64,000 nucleotides of DNA, from positions 4,479,001 through 4,543,000 of the forward strand of contig NC_015556.1 in the NCBI RefSeq assembly GCF_000213805.1, given 5' to 3'. A program made the position numbers and the translations under genes. The notes beneath the pieces are model-generated. The model had not been told where the DNA came from. It saw nothing but the letters and a program-made list of their open reading frames with translations, and did no database searches. The stretch's first letter is position 1. The number at the start of each line of letters is the position of its first letter. Positions 17,140 to 28,446 of this stretch are shown here, in pieces. Origin of the DNA: Pseudomonas fulva 12-X (GTDB lineage: Bacteria; Pseudomonadota; Gammaproteobacteria; Pseudomonadales; Pseudomonadaceae).

Positions 17140-17952
17140 TTAGAGCGCCCAGCGCAGCTGGGTCGGCAGGGGTGAAACCGGATCGGGCTGCGCCGGCAGC
17201 GCAGGGATTTGCAGCACGCGGTTGAGTACGTCGGCTTCCAGCTCGGCCAGGTAGGCGGAGCCGCGGTTACGGGGGCGCGGCAGGTCCACTTCGAGGTCGA
17301 GGCCGATCTCGCCGTCTTCGATAAGGATCACCCGGTCGGCGGTGGCCACCGCTTCGCTGACGTCATGGGTAACCAGCAGCACGGTAAAACCATGTTTTTT
17401 CCACAGGCCTTCGATCAGCTGCTGCATCTCGATACGGGTCAGCGCATCCAGGGCGCCCAGGGGTTCGTCGAGCAGCAACAGGCGTGGTTCGTGGATCAGC
17501 GCGCGGGCCAGGGCGACACGTTGCTTCTGGCCGCCGGACAGCGCGGCCGGCCACTCGTTGGCGCGATCGGCCAGGCCCACGGCTTCCAGCACCTGCTGGG
17601 CCTTGGGCCGCCAGTCACCGGTGAGGCCCAGGCCGACATTGTCGATCACCCGCTTCCAGGGCAGCAGCCGCGCTTCCTGGAACATCAGCCGGGTATCGTC
17701 GCGGCTGGCGGCCAACGACCCGTTGCCGGCCAGCAGTTCACCGCCAGTCGGTTGATCGAGGCCGGCGAGCAGGCGCAGCAAGGTGCTCTTGCCGCAACCA
17801 CTGCGGCCGACCACGGCGACGAACTGGCCGGCCGGAATGGTCAGGTCGATACCCTTGAGCACCTCACGCTCACCGAAGGATTTCCGGATGCCGCGAATGG
17901 TCAGCGGGGTGCCTCGTTTGATGTCATGCAGAGCATTCAATGGCGCATTCAT
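17140..17952 (-). CDS. ssuB: aliphatic sulfonate ABC transporter ATPase SsuB
   Basis: The cytoplasmic ATPase that powers uptake of alkanesulfonates. The Walker A motif is GRSGCGKST (about residues 53-61), the signature LSGGQKQR, and the Walker B LLLLDEP; the switch histidine lies in [10 protein letters not shown]. The length is 270 residues. Its ATG overlaps the ssuC stop by 4 bp (ATGA), which implies translational coupling. It pairs with SsuC as permease and SsuA as binding protein. Confidence 0.95.
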   Translation of the reverse strand: MNAPLNALHDIKRGTPLTIRGIRKSFGEREVLKGIDLTIPAGQFVAVVGRSGCGKSTLLRLLAGLDQPTGGELLAGNGSLAASRDDTRLMFQEARLLPWKRVIDNVGLGLTGDWRPKAQQVLEAVGLADRANEWPAALSGGQKQRVALARALIHEPRLLLLDEPLGALDALTRIEMQQLIEGLWKKHGFTVLLVTHDVSEAVATADRVILIEDGEIGLDLEVDLPRPRNRGSAYLAELEADVLNRVLQIPALPAQPDPVSPLPTQLRWAL

Positions 17953-18740
17953 TTCGCAGCCGCCCCCTGATAAGCCGGGTGCCAGCGCAACCAGGCACGT
18001 TCGAGGCCACGCGCAGCGACATCGGCCAGCTTGCCGAGCACGGCGTAGAGCAGAATGGCCAGCACCACCACGTCGGTCTGCAGGAATTCGCGGGCGTTCA
18101 TCGCCAAGTAACCGATGCCGCTGCTGGCGGAAATGGTCTCAGCGACGATCAGGGTCAGCCACATCAGGCCGAGGGCGAAGCGCACGCCGACCAGGATCGA
18201 CGGCAGCGCACCGGGCAGGATCACCTGACGGAACAGGGCGAAGCCGGACAGGCCATAGCTGCGCGCCATTTCCACCAGCGCCGGGTCGACGTTGCGGATG
18301 CCGTGGTAGGTGTTCAGGTAAATCGGGAACAGGGTGCCGAGGGCGACCAGAAAGATCTTCGCGCTCTCGTCGATGCCGAACCACAGGATTACCAGCGGGA
18401 TCAGCGCCAAGTGCGGCACGTTGCGGATCATCTGCACCGAGCTGTCGATCAACCGCTCACCCCAGGTCGACAGGCCGGTGATAAAGCCCAGCGCCAGACC
18501 GATGCCGCCACCGATGGCGAAGCCCACACCGGCGCGCCAGCCACTGATCGCCAGATGCGTCCAGATTTCGCCACTGGCCAGGAGTTGCCAGCCGGCCTCG
18601 AATACCGCGCTGGGCGCCGGCAGGATGCGCGTGGACAGCAGCCCCAGCGCCACCGAGCCCTGCCAGGCGACCAGCAGCGCCACGGGCAAGGCCCAGGGCG
18701 CCAGGCGCAGGGCCAGGCTGTTGGAAGATGTCTTGCTCAT
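17949..18740 (-). CDS. ssuC: aliphatic sulfonate ABC transporter permease SsuC
   Basis: The inner-membrane permease of the sulfonate importer, with about six transmembrane helices and the BPD permease loop around [24 protein letters not shown], which docks with SsuB. I use the ATG at 18740 ([16 protein letters not shown]), which follows GAGGTACGCG and gives 263 residues; the frame is open to 18773. It lies 50 bp downstream of ssuD and overlaps ssuB by 4 bp. Confidence 0.94.
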   Translation of the reverse strand: MSKTSSNSLALRLAPWALPVALLVAWQGSVALGLLSTRILPAPSAVFEAGWQLLASGEIWTHLAISGWRAGVGFAIGGGIGLALGFITGLSTWGERLIDSSVQMIRNVPHLALIPLVILWFGIDESAKIFLVALGTLFPIYLNTYHGIRNVDPALVEMARSYGLSGFALFRQVILPGALPSILVGVRFALGLMWLTLIVAETISASSGIGYLAMNAREFLQTDVVVLAILLYAVLGKLADVAARGLERAWLRWHPAYQGAAAK

Positions 18741-18790
18741 CGCGTACCTCGAAATCATCGCGGGCCGGGCCATCCATGCCCGGCCGTGTT

Positions 18791-19939
18791 TCAGCTGGCC
18801 GAAGCCGCCTTGGGCAGAATGTCGTTGGCGACCATTTCACCGAACGGGCTCACGTAGTTGGCGCCTTCCGGCAGCGCAGGGCGATTCACCTCCAGATGGG
18901 GGAACAGCAGCTCGGCGACGCGATAAGATTCTTCGAGGTGTGGATAACCGGAGAAAATGAAGGTATCGATGCCCAGCGCGGCGTATTCCCTGACCCGTTC
19001 GGCGACCGTCGGGCCATCACCGACCAGCGCCGTGCCGGCACCGCCACGCACCAGGCCGACGCCGGCCCACAGGTTGGGTGACACTTCCAGGTTGTCCTTG
19101 CTGCCGCCGTGCAGGGCGGCCATGCGCTGCTGGCCGACCGAGTCGAAGCGCGCCAGGGACGCCTGAGCGCGGGCGATGGTGTCGTCGTCGACATGGGCGA
19201 TCAGCTTGTCGGCGGCCTTCCAGGCCTCCTCATTGGTTTCCCGCACGATCACATGCAGGCGAATGCCGAAGCGCACTTCGCGGCCCTGGGCCTTGGCCTT
19301 CTCACGCACCTGGGCGATTTTCTCGGCCACCGCGGCGGGCGGCTCGCCCCAGGTCAGGTACAGCTCGACCTGCTCGGCAGCGAGATCCTGCGCCGCCTCC
19401 GAGGAGCCACCGAAATACAGCGGCGGGCGTGGTTGCTGAACAGGCGGATAGAGCAGCTTGGCGCCTTTGACCTGAATGTGTTTGCCGTCGTAATCGACCA
19501 CCTCGCCTTCCAGCACGCGGCGCCAGATGCGGGTGAATTCGACGGACGCCTCGTAACGCTCGGCATGGGACAGGTTGAGGCCGTCACCGGCCAGCTCGTC
19601 CGGGTCACCGCCGGTCACCAGGTTGAATAGCGCGCGGCCACCGGACAAGCGATCCAGGGTCGCCGCCTGGCGCGCAGCCACGGTCGGGGAAATGATCCCC
19701 GGGCGCAGGGCGACGAGGAATTTCAGCCGTTGGGTCACTGGAATCAGCGAGGCCGCGACCAGCCAGGAGTCCTCGCAGGAGCGGCCGGTGGGAATCAGTA
19801 CGCCGCCGAAACCGAGGCGGTCAGCTGCCTGGGCGATCTGCTGCAGGTAGCCGTGGTCAACGGCGCGGGCCCCTTGCGAGGTACCGAGGTAGTGGCCATC
19901 GCCGTGGGTGGGCAGGAACCAGAAGATGTTGAGGCTCAT
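18791..19939 (-). CDS. ssuD: FMNH2-dependent alkanesulfonate monooxygenase SsuD
   Basis: A flavin-dependent, luciferase-like TIM-barrel enzyme that splits alkanesulfonates into sulfite and an aldehyde with FMNH2 from SsuE. The opening [20 protein letters not shown], the SCEDSW segment with the conserved cysteine near residue 54, and [11 protein letters not shown] are family hallmarks. The length of 382 residues matches characterised SsuD proteins. It sits between ssuA and ssuC in the operon, the standard order, so the sulfite released can feed cysteine synthesis. Confidence 0.96.
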   Translation of the reverse strand: MSLNIFWFLPTHGDGHYLGTSQGARAVDHGYLQQIAQAADRLGFGGVLIPTGRSCEDSWLVAASLIPVTQRLKFLVALRPGIISPTVAARQAATLDRLSGGRALFNLVTGGDPDELAGDGLNLSHAERYEASVEFTRIWRRVLEGEVVDYDGKHIQVKGAKLLYPPVQQPRPPLYFGGSSEAAQDLAAEQVELYLTWGEPPAAVAEKIAQVREKAKAQGREVRFGIRLHVIVRETNEEAWKAADKLIAHVDDDTIARAQASLARFDSVGQQRMAALHGGSKDNLEVSPNLWAGVGLVRGGAGTALVGDGPTVAERVREYAALGIDTFIFSGYPHLEESYRVAELLFPHLEVNRPALPEGANYVSPFGEMVANDILPKAASAS

Positions 19940-19994
19940 GGAGTGGTCTCCTTGGAAATCGCAATGCCCCCGCCCAACCGGCAGGGGCGGGAAG

Positions 19995-20960
19995 TTATTG
20001 CTGGGCGACCTTGCTGGCCGGGGCGTGCCAGATCACGTCGCTGATCTTCAGCGGTTTGGGAATCAGCTTGAGCGCGGTGAAGGTGTCGGCGATCTTCTGC
20101 TGCGCCTCGACCACCTGCGGAGTGATCAGCTGGGCGCCGTAGCTCTGGCGCTGCACCGCCAGACGAGTGATGTCCGGTGACAGGCCGAGCAACGGCGCGA
20201 CCTGGGCAACGGTCTGGTCGTTATTGGCCTTGACCCACTCGCCAATGCCACGGATTTCCTCGACCAGCGCCTCGATCACTTCCGGGTGTTTCTCGGCATA
20301 CGGGCGGGTTGCCAGGTAGAACTGGTGGTTGCTGACCAGGCCCGTGCCATCGATCAGGGTGCGTGCCTGCAGCTGCTGCTCGGCAGCGGCCTGGAAGGGA
20401 TCCCAGATCACCCAGGCGTCGACGCTGCCACGCTCGAAGGCGGCGCGGGCATCGGCAGGGGGCAGGTACACGGGCTGGATATCGCTGTATTTCAGGCCGG
20501 CCTCTTCCAGGGCGCGCACCAGCAGGTAATGCACGTTGGAGCCCTTGTTGAGGGCGACCTTCTTGCCCTTGAGCTCGGCGACCGATTTGATCGGTGAATC
20601 CTTCGGTACCAGGATGGCTTCGCTGGTCGGCGCTGGCGGCTCAAAAGCCACGTAGAGCAGATCGGCACCGGCGGCCTGGGCGAATACCGGCGGGGTTTCG
20701 CCGGTGGTGCCGAAGTCCACCGAGCCGACGTTCAGGCCTTCGAGCAGTTGCGGCCCGCCGGGAAACTCGGTCCATTTGACGTCGATACCCTTGGCCGCCA
20801 GGCGCTTTTCCAGCGCGCCGTTGGCCTTGAGCAGCACCAGGGTGCCGTACTTCTGATAACCGATACGCAGCGTCTCGGCTTGAGCTTGGGTAATGGCGCC
20901 GAAGGAAATGGCCGCGGCAAACAAGGCGACCAAACTCCGACGCAGGGTGACAGTGCGCAT
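19995..20960 (-). CDS. ssuA: aliphatic sulfonate-binding periplasmic protein SsuA
   Basis: The periplasmic binding protein that captures alkanesulfonates for SsuBC. It has a signal peptide (residues 1-28, [20 protein letters not shown]) followed by the mature start [17 protein letters not shown], typical of SsuA/TauA-type proteins. The length is 321 residues. A 98-bp gap separates it from ssuE upstream, enough for a processing site or a secondary promoter, though I see no convincing one. Confidence 0.95.
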   Translation of the reverse strand: MRTVTLRRSLVALFAAAISFGAITQAQAETLRIGYQKYGTLVLLKANGALEKRLAAKGIDVKWTEFPGGPQLLEGLNVGSVDFGTTGETPPVFAQAAGADLLYVAFEPPAPTSEAILVPKDSPIKSVAELKGKKVALNKGSNVHYLLVRALEEAGLKYSDIQPVYLPPADARAAFERGSVDAWVIWDPFQAAAEQQLQARTLIDGTGLVSNHQFYLATRPYAEKHPEVIEALVEEIRGIGEWVKANNDQTVAQVAPLLGLSPDITRLAVQRQSYGAQLITPQVVEAQQKIADTFTALKLIPKPLKISDVIWHAPASKVAQQ

Positions 20961-21058
20961 GGCGCTCTCCTCTGCATTGAGTATGTGGCCACCTGCTGCC
21001 TCGTTGACGGGCTAGTAAGGTGGGGTGGCAGCGAACTGCCTGGAATTCAGCTGTGGGT

Positions 21059-21646
21059 TCAGGCGCTCCAGCGCCCACTGAGCAGCCGCTCGTTCAACAG
21101 GCCCGGCGCGATGGGCTGGGGCCGGCGATCGAGCGCCTGGGTCAGTTGTTGCAAGGCGTCGTCCAGACGCTGTTCCAGGGCCGGCGACAGATCGCCGCCG
21201 TCCTCGGTGTAGGTAATCTGGCTGTCATCGGCGAACACGCCGTGCAGCACTTCCTGGGCCTTGAGCGCGGACAGCACCGGCTTCAGGGCGTAATCCACCG
21301 CCAGCATGTGCGCGTTGCTGCCGCCGGTAGCCACCGGCAACACCACCTTGTGGTGCAACGCGCGCTCTGGCAGCACGTCGAGCAGCGTTTTCAGGGCGCC
21401 GGAGAACGACGCCTTGTACACCGGCGTCGCCACCACCAGCCCGTCAGCCGCCGCCACATGAGCCTGCAAGCCCTGAATACGCGAGCTATCGAAGCGGGCG
21501 AAAAGCAGATCCTCGGCCTCGAAGTCGCGCACCTGATAGGTCACCACCTCCACACCGCGCGCCTGCAGCCACTGCCTGGCCTTGCCCAGCAACACGTTGG
21601 AGCGCGACTTCAGGCTCGGGCTGCCGCCGAGAAAAACCACCAGCAT
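21059..21646 (-). CDS. ssuE: NAD(P)H-dependent FMN reductase SsuE
   Basis: A flavodoxin-fold reductase that supplies FMNH2 to SsuD. The N-terminal phosphate-binding loop [11 protein letters not shown] (residues 7-17) and [18 protein letters not shown] are characteristic. The length of 195 residues is normal. Its ATG is 9 bp past the lsfA stop, which puts it in the same transcript. Confidence 0.95.
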   Translation of the reverse strand: MLVVFLGGSPSLKSRSNVLLGKARQWLQARGVEVVTYQVRDFEAEDLLFARFDSSRIQGLQAHVAAADGLVVATPVYKASFSGALKTLLDVLPERALHHKVVLPVATGGSNAHMLAVDYALKPVLSALKAQEVLHGVFADDSQITYTEDGGDLSPALEQRLDDALQQLTQALDRRPQPIAPGLLNERLLSGRWSA

Positions 21647-21655
21647 GGCGCGTCC

Positions 21656-22294
21656 TTACTTGTTGGGTTGCGGGGTGAGGCGCAGGTAGGGCTTAACGGC
21701 GCGATAGCCTTTGGGGAAGCGCTGTTTGATCTCGTCCTCGTCCTTGAGCGACGGCACGATCACCACCTCGTCACCGTCCTGCCAGTTGGCGGGCGTGGCC
21801 ACCTTGTGGCTGTCGGTGAGCTGCAGCGAATCGATCACCCGCAGGATTTCATGGAAGTTGCGCCCGGTGCTCGCCGGGTAGGTGATGGTCAGGCGCACCT
21901 TCTTGTTCGGGTCGATGACGAACAGTGAACGCACCGTGAGGGTGTCGTTGGCGTTCGGGTGAATCAGGTCGTAGAGCTCGGACACCTTGCGGTCGGCATC
22001 AGCGAGGATCGGGAAGTTGACGGCGGTGTTCTGGGTTTCGTTGATGTCGCCGATCCACTTGATGTGCGAATCGACCGGATCGACGGACAGGGCGATGGCC
22101 TTGACGTTGCGCTTGGCGAACTCGTCCTTCAGCTTGGCGGTGAAGCCCAGCTCGGTGGTGCACACCGGGGTGAAGTCGGCCGGGTGGGAGAACAGGATGC
22201 CCCACTGATTGCCCAGCCACTCGTGGAACCGAATGCGGCCTTCACTGGAATCCTGCTCGAAGTCGGGGGCGATGTCGCCCAGGCGGATGCTCAT
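21656..22294 (-). CDS. lsfA: 1-Cys peroxiredoxin LsfA
   Basis: A Prx6-type thiol peroxidase. The peroxidatic cysteine is in PADFTPVCTTELG (about residue 46); no resolving cysteine is seen, which fits the 1-Cys class. The length is 212 residues. In Pseudomonas LsfA was first described as a sulfate-starvation-induced protein, which agrees with its place as first gene of the ssu operon. An AT-rich leader (22295-22402) with a perfect dyad precedes it, and GAGGAG before the ATG is a strong ribosome binding site. Confidence 0.95.
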   Translation of the reverse strand: MSIRLGDIAPDFEQDSSEGRIRFHEWLGNQWGILFSHPADFTPVCTTELGFTAKLKDEFAKRNVKAIALSVDPVDSHIKWIGDINETQNTAVNFPILADADRKVSELYDLIHPNANDTLTVRSLFVIDPNKKVRLTITYPASTGRNFHEILRVIDSLQLTDSHKVATPANWQDGDEVVIVPSLKDEDEIKQRFPKGYRAVKPYLRLTPQPNK

Positions 22295-22362
22295 GGCTGT
22301 GCTCCTCAGGTGAGTCGTTGCGTGGCGCTCACTATGCTGAGGAACAGGAAATATTAAAAAGA

Positions 22363-22382
22363 ATAAATAACGATTTATTTAT
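22363..22382. promoter_or_regulatory. AT-rich dyad in the lsfA-ssu promoter region
   Basis: ATAAATAA and TTATTTAT are separated by 4 bases within an AT-rich stretch of ~50 bp, in a window of ~64% GC. It lies ~70-90 bp upstream of the lsfA start. CysB-type regulators bind AT-rich sites at sulfur-starvation promoters, so a CysB site is a reasonable guess, not shown. Confidence 0.5.
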
Positions 22383-22402
22383 AACCAAAAATCTCGCCGC
22401 TT

Positions 22403-22984
22403 TTATTGCCGGCGAGCTCGTTGTTCATCCGTCCAATCCAGCACCCGCGCTGGATTGCCCGCCACCTTGGCGCCAGCCGGAACATCGCGGGTCACCACGC
22501 TGCCGGCGCCGATCAGCGCATCGTCGCCAATCGTCACACCCGGCAGTATCAGCGCCCCGGCGCCAATCCACACGTTGCGACCGATGCTCACCGGCCGCCC
22601 GAATTCCAGACCGGACTCACGTTCACCAGGGTCGCGTGGATGGTCGGCGGTGAGGATCTGCACGCCCGGGCCGATCTGCGTCTTGTCGCCGATACTCACC
22701 GCCACCACGTCGAGAATCACGCAGTTGAAGTTGATGAACACGCCATCACCCAGGCTGATGTTGAAGCCGTAATCGCAGTGAAACGGCGAGCGCACCACCA
22801 CGCCCTTACCGACCGCCGCCAGGCGCTCGCCCAGCACCTGATTGCGCTCGGCCTGGGACAAGCCGAGCTTGGCGTTGTAGCGCGCCAGCCAGGCCATGGT
22901 GGCGGCGCTGTCAGCCTGTAGCTCCGGGTCGCTGGCCAGGTAGAGTTCGCCGGTGAGCATCTTGTGTTTTTCACTGAGCGCCAT
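22403..22984 (-). CDS. maltose/galactoside-type O-acetyltransferase
   Basis: A left-handed beta-helix acetyltransferase that uses acetyl-CoA. The N-terminal mac domain is recognisable in KMLTGELYLASDPEL (residues 8-22), and hexapeptide repeats run from ~70 to 180 (GDGVFINFNCVILD, IGRNVWIGAGALILPGVTIGDDALIGAGSVV). The catalytic histidine lies in TADHPRDP. The length of 193 residues fits Maa/NodL-type enzymes. The acceptor cannot be inferred. It lies upstream of lsfA on the same strand but is separated by that gene's AT-rich promoter region. Confidence 0.88.
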   Translation of the reverse strand: MALSEKHKMLTGELYLASDPELQADSAATMAWLARYNAKLGLSQAERNQVLGERLAAVGKGVVVRSPFHCDYGFNISLGDGVFINFNCVILDVVAVSIGDKTQIGPGVQILTADHPRDPGERESGLEFGRPVSIGRNVWIGAGALILPGVTIGDDALIGAGSVVTRDVPAGAKVAGNPARVLDWTDEQRARRQ

Positions 22985-23077
22985 GGCGGGTTGCCTCCTT
23001 ACGAATGTCCAGTAAAGAACACGGGGCGCAGGTGAGGTTCCGGCTAACCGGTCGACGGTCTGTTACAACGACCCAGC

Positions 23078-25435
23078 TCAGAACAGCTCCAGCTGCCCGC
23101 CAATCAACGCCGTGAAGTCATCGTCCACGAACGGCAGGATGGCGTCGGCCACCGGCTGCAGCTGTTTGCTCAGGTAATGGCCGTAGTCGATGGGCGCTCG
23201 TCGCAGCTCCATGGGTTCCGGGCCGGCGACGCTGATCACGTAGCTGATCCAGCCGCCGCTCTGGTACTGGCGAGGGCGGCCCTGCTCGTCGTTGTGGGCG
23301 TCAGCCAGGCGCGCAGCGCGCACATGGGGCGGCACGTTGCGCTGGTAGTCGTCGAGGCGTCGGCGCAGGCGTTTACGGTACACCAGACGTTCCTCGAACT
23401 CGCCAGCCAGGGTGCGCTGCACGTAGTCGCGCACGTAGTCCTGGTAGGGCTGGCCCTTGAAGATGCGCAGATACAGCTCCTGCTGGAACTGTTGGGCCAG
23501 CGGCGACCAATCACTGCGCACGGTTTCCAGGCCCTTGAAGACCATGTCCTCGCGGCCATCGGCGCGGCGGATCAACCCGGCATAGCGCTTCTTGCTGCCC
23601 TCCTCCATGCCGCGGATGGTGGGCATCAGAAAGCGGCTGAAGTGGGTTTCGAACTGCAACTCCAGAGCGCTCTGCAAACCGAACTCGGCCGCCAGGTGCT
23701 CGCGCCACCAGGCGTTGACGCCCTGCACCAGGCCGCGACCGATGCGCTCGGCATCCGCCTCGCTGTGGGCGCGGCGCAGCCAGACGAAGGTGGAATCGGT
23801 GTCGCCGTAGATCACCGTGTGCCCTTCGGCTTCGATCAGCTCGCGGGTACGGCGCATCACTTCGTGACCGCGCAGGGTGATGGACGACGCCAGGCGGGTA
23901 TCGAAGAAGCGGCAGCCGCTGGAGCCGAGCACGCCGTAGAAGGCGTTCATGATGATCTTCAGCGCCTGGGACAGCGGCGCGTTGCCGGCGCGCTTGGCCG
24001 CCTCGCGGCCCTGCCACACGCGCTCGACGATGGCCGGCAGGCAATGCCGGGTGCGTGAGAAGCGCGCGCCACGAAAACCCGGAATCGAATGTTCATCGTC
24101 GGGCTGGCGCAGGCCCTCGACCAGCCCCACCGGGTCGATCAGAAAGGTGCGGATCAGCGACGGATACAGGCTCTTGTAATCGAGCACCAGCACCGAGTCG
24201 TACAGCCCTGGCCGCGAATCCATCACGAAACCGCCGGGGCTGGCCTCGGGCGGACGCTCGCCCTGATTGGGCGCCACGAACCCCTGGCGATGCATCAGCG
24301 GCATGTACAGGTGGCTGAACGCCGCCACCGAGCCGCCGCTGCGATCCACCGGCAGCCCGGTGACCGTGGCCCGTTCGAGCAGGAAGGTGAGCAGCTCGGT
24401 CTTGGCGAAGATGCGCGTGACCAGCTCGCAGTCCTTGAGGTTGTAGCGGGCCAGGGCCGGCTTGTCCTCGGCGAACATGCGGTTGATCTCGTCCATGCGC
24501 TGGTAGGGATTGTCGATCGCCTTGCCCTCGCCGAGCAGCTGCTGGGCGACGTTCTCCAGGCTGAAGGACTGGAAACTCCAGGTCGCCGAACGCAGCGCCT
24601 CGATACCATCGATGATCAGCCGCCCCGGCGCGCTGGCGAAGAAATGCTGCTTGGAGCCGTGCTCGCGCCAGCTCAGCAGCTCCCCGCCACGGCCGAGGCG
24701 CAGCGGCACCTGCAGGCGCTGAGCATGTTCGTGCAGCACGCGCAGGTCGAACTGCACAACGTTCCAGCCGATGATGGCGTCGGGGTCATGGCGCTCCAGC
24801 CAGGCGTTGAGCGCCTCCAGCAGCGCGGCGCGGCTGTCCAGATAGTCGAGATCGAAGTCGACCTCGGCATCACCATTCGGCGGGCCGAGCATATACACCT
24901 GGCGCTGGCCACAGCCCTCCAGGGCGATGGAATACAGCTCGCCGCGCTCGGTGGTCTCGATATCCAGGGACACCAGCTTGAGCTGCGGGCGATAGTCCGG
25001 CGCCGGCTTGAGCTGGGCGTCGACCAGCACGCCGCCTGCCGCCGGCGTGCCGCCGAACAGCACCGGGGCGGTGATGAAGCGCTCCATCAGGTAACGCTCG
25101 GGCGGACGGATATCGGCTTCGTAGACATCCACCCCGCCCTGGCGCAGGGCCTGTTCCAGTTGGATGAGCGGGCGCTGCTGCGGGCAGTAGAGGCCGAGCA
25201 CGGGCCGCTGGCGGAAGTCGCGCAATTGCAGCGGGCGCAGCTCGAACTGCTGGTCGCCAGCGATCAAGGCCTCGGCGCGGGCACGCTGCTCGGCAGGTAT
25301 GAAGGCCACCGAGGTTTGCGGCGGCAGGCGCACCAGGCGCGGGCCGGCGTCGGTCGACAGCCAGAATTCCACCTGGCTGCCGGCCGGCGTATCGCGCCAA
25401 TGCCGGGTCAGGACGAAGCCCTGCTGTAGATCCAC
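23078..25435 (-). CDS. polB: DNA polymerase II (family B)
   Basis: A repair and translesion polymerase with 3'-5' proofreading. The exonuclease motif [12 protein letters not shown] (about residues 153-164) and Exo [11 protein letters not shown] are present; polymerase motif A is [11 protein letters not shown], motif [14 protein letters not shown], and motif C YGDTDSTF. The length of 785 residues is typical of Pseudomonas PolB. It is intact and divergent from the methyltransferase at 25537. In enterobacteria the gene is LexA-regulated; I found no convincing LexA box in the short region upstream. Confidence 0.96.
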   Translation of the reverse strand: MDLQQGFVLTRHWRDTPAGSQVEFWLSTDAGPRLVRLPPQTSVAFIPAEQRARAEALIAGDQQFELRPLQLRDFRQRPVLGLYCPQQRPLIQLEQALRQGGVDVYEADIRPPERYLMERFITAPVLFGGTPAAGGVLVDAQLKPAPDYRPQLKLVSLDIETTERGELYSIALEGCGQRQVYMLGPPNGDAEVDFDLDYLDSRAALLEALNAWLERHDPDAIIGWNVVQFDLRVLHEHAQRLQVPLRLGRGGELLSWREHGSKQHFFASAPGRLIIDGIEALRSATWSFQSFSLENVAQQLLGEGKAIDNPYQRMDEINRMFAEDKPALARYNLKDCELVTRIFAKTELLTFLLERATVTGLPVDRSGGSVAAFSHLYMPLMHRQGFVAPNQGERPPEASPGGFVMDSRPGLYDSVLVLDYKSLYPSLIRTFLIDPVGLVEGLRQPDDEHSIPGFRGARFSRTRHCLPAIVERVWQGREAAKRAGNAPLSQALKIIMNAFYGVLGSSGCRFFDTRLASSITLRGHEVMRRTRELIEAEGHTVIYGDTDSTFVWLRRAHSEADAERIGRGLVQGVNAWWREHLAAEFGLQSALELQFETHFSRFLMPTIRGMEEGSKKRYAGLIRRADGREDMVFKGLETVRSDWSPLAQQFQQELYLRIFKGQPYQDYVRDYVQRTLAGEFEERLVYRKRLRRRLDDYQRNVPPHVRAARLADAHNDEQGRPRQYQSGGWISYVISVAGPEPMELRRAPIDYGHYLSKQLQPVADAILPFVDDDFTALIGGQLELF

Positions 25436-25536
25436 CCTGCCACCTCGAATGCTGTTCAGGCGGCGATGGTAACCCGGCGGCGCAACGCCTGCAGAATGGG
25501 GTTAAATGACCGCCAGATTTTGCACGGAGGTCCGCC

Positions 25537-26163
25537 ATGCCCCTCGACCATCAACAGCTGCAACAGATCACCCGCCGCACCCTGGCTCATTACCAGGCCA
25601 GCGCCGAAGACTTCCGCGAAGGCACCCGCGACCACGACGTCAGCCAGAACATCGCGGCGCTGCTACGCCATGTGCACGGCAGCGCGCCGCTGAGTATTCT
25701 GGATTTCGGCTGCGGGCCGGGTCGAGACCTGCGCGCCTTCAAGGCCCTGGGCCACCAGCCTGTCGGCCTCGACGGCTGCCCGCAGTTCGTCGCCATGGCC
25801 CGCGCCGACAGTGGCTGCGAAGTCTGGCTGCAGGACTTTCTCGCCCTGGATCTGCCGGCCGAACGCTTCGACGGCATCTTCGCCAATGCCGTGCTGTTCC
25901 ATATTCCAAGCCAGGAACTGCCGCGCGTACTAGGCGAATTACGTGCCAGCCTGAAGCCCGGCGGCGTGCTGTTCAGCTCCAACCCGCGCGGCGAGAACCA
26001 GGAGGGCTGGAGCGGCGAACGCTACGGCTCCTGGCACGACCTGGACAGTTGGCGCCGCCTGCTCGACGCTGCCGGTTTCGAAGAGCTGGAACACTACTAC
26101 CGTCCCACTGGTTTACCGCGGGAACAGCAGCCTTGGCTGGCGAGTGTTTGGCGCAAGCAGTAG
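25537..26163 (+). CDS. class I SAM-dependent methyltransferase
   Basis: A soluble 208-residue protein with the SAM motif ILDFGCGPGRDL (about residues 51-62), an acidic GLDGCPQFV, and a DGIFANAVLFHI post-II segment, typical of UbiE/BioC-like methyltransferases. The substrate is unknown. It begins 101 bp from the divergent polB start and ends before a REP-bearing gap. Confidence 0.85.
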   Translation: MPLDHQQLQQITRRTLAHYQASAEDFREGTRDHDVSQNIAALLRHVHGSAPLSILDFGCGPGRDLRAFKALGHQPVGLDGCPQFVAMARADSGCEVWLQDFLALDLPAERFDGIFANAVLFHIPSQELPRVLGELRASLKPGGVLFSSNPRGENQEGWSGERYGSWHDLDSWRRLLDAAGFEELEHYYRPTGLPREQQPWLASVWRKQ

Positions 26164-26240
26164 GTTTGATTTAAAGAAGGGCGATGTCGGCGGGGCTCAT
26201 CATCAAATGGCCCGGCTTGAGAACGCGTTGTGTATGCGAT

Positions 26241-26263
26241 TCGCGGGCATGGCCCGCTCCCAC
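26241..26263. repeat. REP-like half element
   Basis: TCGCGGGCATGG followed by CCCGCTCCCAC is the right half of the GTGGGAGCG family without its left partner. It is in the 273-bp gap between the methyltransferase gene and the kup tail. Confidence 0.7.
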
Positions 26264-26350
26264 AGGGATTGGGGGATAACTCGCTGCTCCTGTATAGGGC
26301 CGCTCCAGGCAGTGCCGGCCAGACAGTAGGCGCTGTGCTGCCAAACTTTT

Positions 26351-26399
26351 GTGGGAGCGCGCCATGCGCGCGAAAAATCGCCGGCGTTGCCCGCTCCCT
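26351..26399. repeat. REP-like palindrome
   Basis: The sequence starts GTGGGAGCGCGCCATG and ends TTGCCCGCTCCCTC, with GCGCGAAAAATCGCC in the middle. It is a slightly diverged copy that ends 37 bp before the kup stop codon. Confidence 0.8.
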
Positions 26400-26436
26400 C
26401 AGGTACAAGCTGGTGGCGGCGTCAGCCTTGCGACAT

Positions 26437-28311
26437 CTAAATCTCCACCTGCGTCCCCAACTCGATCACCCGATTCACCGGCAGCCTGAAGAAGCCCAAC
26501 GAACTTCCAGCATTCTTCTGCAGCACGGCGAACAGCCGTTCGCGCCACATGGCCATGCCGATGCGCTCGGAGGGGATCACCGTCTCCCGGCTCAGGAAAT
26601 AGGTGGTCTGCATCGGCTGGCAGTCGATGCCCTTGTCACCGAGCTGGGCCAGCGCACGGGGAATGTCCGGGGCTTCCATGAAGCCGAAGTGCAGGCGCAC
26701 GCGGTAGAAGCCCTGGTCGTAGGCCTCCAGATCGAAACGCTCGCCCAGCGGCACCCGCGGGCGATCCTCATAGACCACGGTAAGCAGCATCACCCGCTCA
26801 TGCAGCACCTGGTTGTGCAGCAGGTTGTGCAGCAGCGCATGGGGCACCACGTCGACGCGGCTGGTGAGGAACACCGCCGTACCGGTCACCCGATGGGGTG
26901 GCTGCAGGGCGATGCTGGCGATGAAGTCGCGCAGCACCAGGGAGTGCTCGTCGAGCCGTTCGAGCACCAGTTGGCGACCGCGCTTCCAAGTGGTCATCAG
27001 ACCGAATAGCAGGATGCCGACGATCATCGGCACCGCGCCGCCGCCGATGATCTTCGGCACGTTGGCGGCGAAGAAGATGCCATCGACCAGCAGGAACACC
27101 GCCAGCAGCGGCACGGCCAGCACCTTCGGCCAACGCCACAGCAGCAGGATCACCGAGGAGACCAGCAGCGTGGTGCACAGCATGGTGCCGGTCACCGCCA
27201 CGCCATAGGCGCCGGCCAGGCCGCTGGACGACTGGAAGCCGACCACCAGCAACACCACGCCAACCATCAGCATGCTGTTGATCAGTGGGATGTAGATCTG
27301 CCCCTGTTCGGCGCTGGAGGTGTGCAGGATCTGCATGCGCGGCACGTAGCCAAGCTGGATGGCCTGACGGGTGACCGAGAACGCGCCGGTGATCACCGCC
27401 TGGGAAGCGATGATGGTAGCCACCGTCGACAGGCCAATCAGCGGGATCAAGGCCCAGCCCGGCGCCAGCAGGTAGAACGGGTTACGCACCGCCTCAGGAT
27501 CGATCAGCAACAGGGCGCCCTGGCCGAAGTAGTTGATCACCAGGCACGGGAAGGCCAGAAACAGCCAGGCGTGGACGATGGGCTTGCGGCCGAAATGGCC
27601 GAGGTCGGCGTACAGCGCCTCGGCGCCGGTAATGGTCAGCACCACCGCGCCCATCACCGTCAGGCCGATCAGCGGGTTGGCGAGGAAGAAGTGCAGCGCC
27701 CAGTACGGATTGAGTGCCAGCAGCACTTCCGGGCGCTGCACGATGCCATGCACGCCCAGGGCGCCGAGCACCAGAAACCAGATCACCATCACCGGGCCGA
27801 ACAGGTAACCGATACGTGCGGTGCCATGGCGCTGCAGCACGAACAGCGGGATCAGGATCAGCAGCGCCAGCGGCACCACCCAGTGGTCGATGCCGTCGAC
27901 CACCAGGCCGACACCCTCCACCGCCGAGAGCACCGATACTGCCGGCGTGAGCATGCTGTCACCGTAGAACAGCGCGGCGCCGAACAGGCCGAGCATGATC
28001 AACAGCATGCGCAGCCGCGGATAATCGGCCGCCGCCCGTTGCGCCAGGGCGGTGAGCGCCATGATGCCACCCTCGCCGCCGTTGTCGGCACGCAGGATGA
28101 ACATCACGTACTTGACCGTGACCACCAGGGTCAGCGACCAGCAGATCAGCGACAGGATGCCCAGCACGCTGGCCTGGGACAGGCCGACGCCGTAATGCGG
28201 CGAGAAGATTTCCTTGAGGCTGTACAGCGGGCTGGTGCCGATATCGCCGTAAACGATGCCGACGGCGCCGACCAGCAGCGCAATGGGCGAAGTGCGGGAG
28301 GGGGTACTCAC
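26437..28311 (-). CDS. kup: low-affinity potassium transporter Kup
   Basis: A K+/H+ symporter of the KUP/HAK/KT family in the inner membrane. The signature [22 protein letters not shown] opens the first of about twelve helices; a ~150-residue cytoplasmic C-terminal domain follows. From the GTG at 28311 ([15 protein letters not shown]) the length is 624 residues. An in-frame start at 28368 would add 19 residues, so the exact start is uncertain. It is divergent from a KdpD/KdpE-like pair, which suggests control by potassium, although no site is evident. Confidence 0.93.
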   Translation of the reverse strand: MSTPSRTSPIALLVGAVGIVYGDIGTSPLYSLKEIFSPHYGVGLSQASVLGILSLICWSLTLVVTVKYVMFILRADNGGEGGIMALTALAQRAAADYPRLRMLLIMLGLFGAALFYGDSMLTPAVSVLSAVEGVGLVVDGIDHWVVPLALLILIPLFVLQRHGTARIGYLFGPVMVIWFLVLGALGVHGIVQRPEVLLALNPYWALHFFLANPLIGLTVMGAVVLTITGAEALYADLGHFGRKPIVHAWLFLAFPCLVINYFGQGALLLIDPEAVRNPFYLLAPGWALIPLIGLSTVATIIASQAVITGAFSVTRQAIQLGYVPRMQILHTSSAEQGQIYIPLINSMLMVGVVLLVVGFQSSSGLAGAYGVAVTGTMLCTTLLVSSVILLLWRWPKVLAVPLLAVFLLVDGIFFAANVPKIIGGGAVPMIVGILLFGLMTTWKRGRQLVLERLDEHSLVLRDFIASIALQPPHRVTGTAVFLTSRVDVVPHALLHNLLHNQVLHERVMLLTVVYEDRPRVPLGERFDLEAYDQGFYRVRLHFGFMEAPDIPRALAQLGDKGIDCQPMQTTYFLSRETVIPSERIGMAMWRERLFAVLQKNAGSSLGFFRLPVNRVIELGTQVEI

Positions 28312-28446
28312 GTTGCAGGGTATCCTGATGGACTTGGTTACCCCTAGATATACGCCGGCTTGGCGCACGCAGCAGCTTGAGGTCGCGCAGTTTTACGGCT
28401 TTTTTACGCGCGAGCGCGCTTCTTTACGCCAACCTTGCACGACGCC

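Noticed and set aside
22318..22402. Short frames in the AT-rich lsfA leader
   Set aside because: They lack ribosome binding sites and conserved sequence; the region is better explained as promoter.
23177..25429. Large plus-strand frames antisense to polB
   Set aside because: They mirror polB codon positions, have His/Gln/Ala-rich composition and no recognisable domain.
25436..25536. LexA box between polB and the methyltransferase gene
   Set aside because: No CTG-N10-CAG arrangement of the expected form was found by eye.
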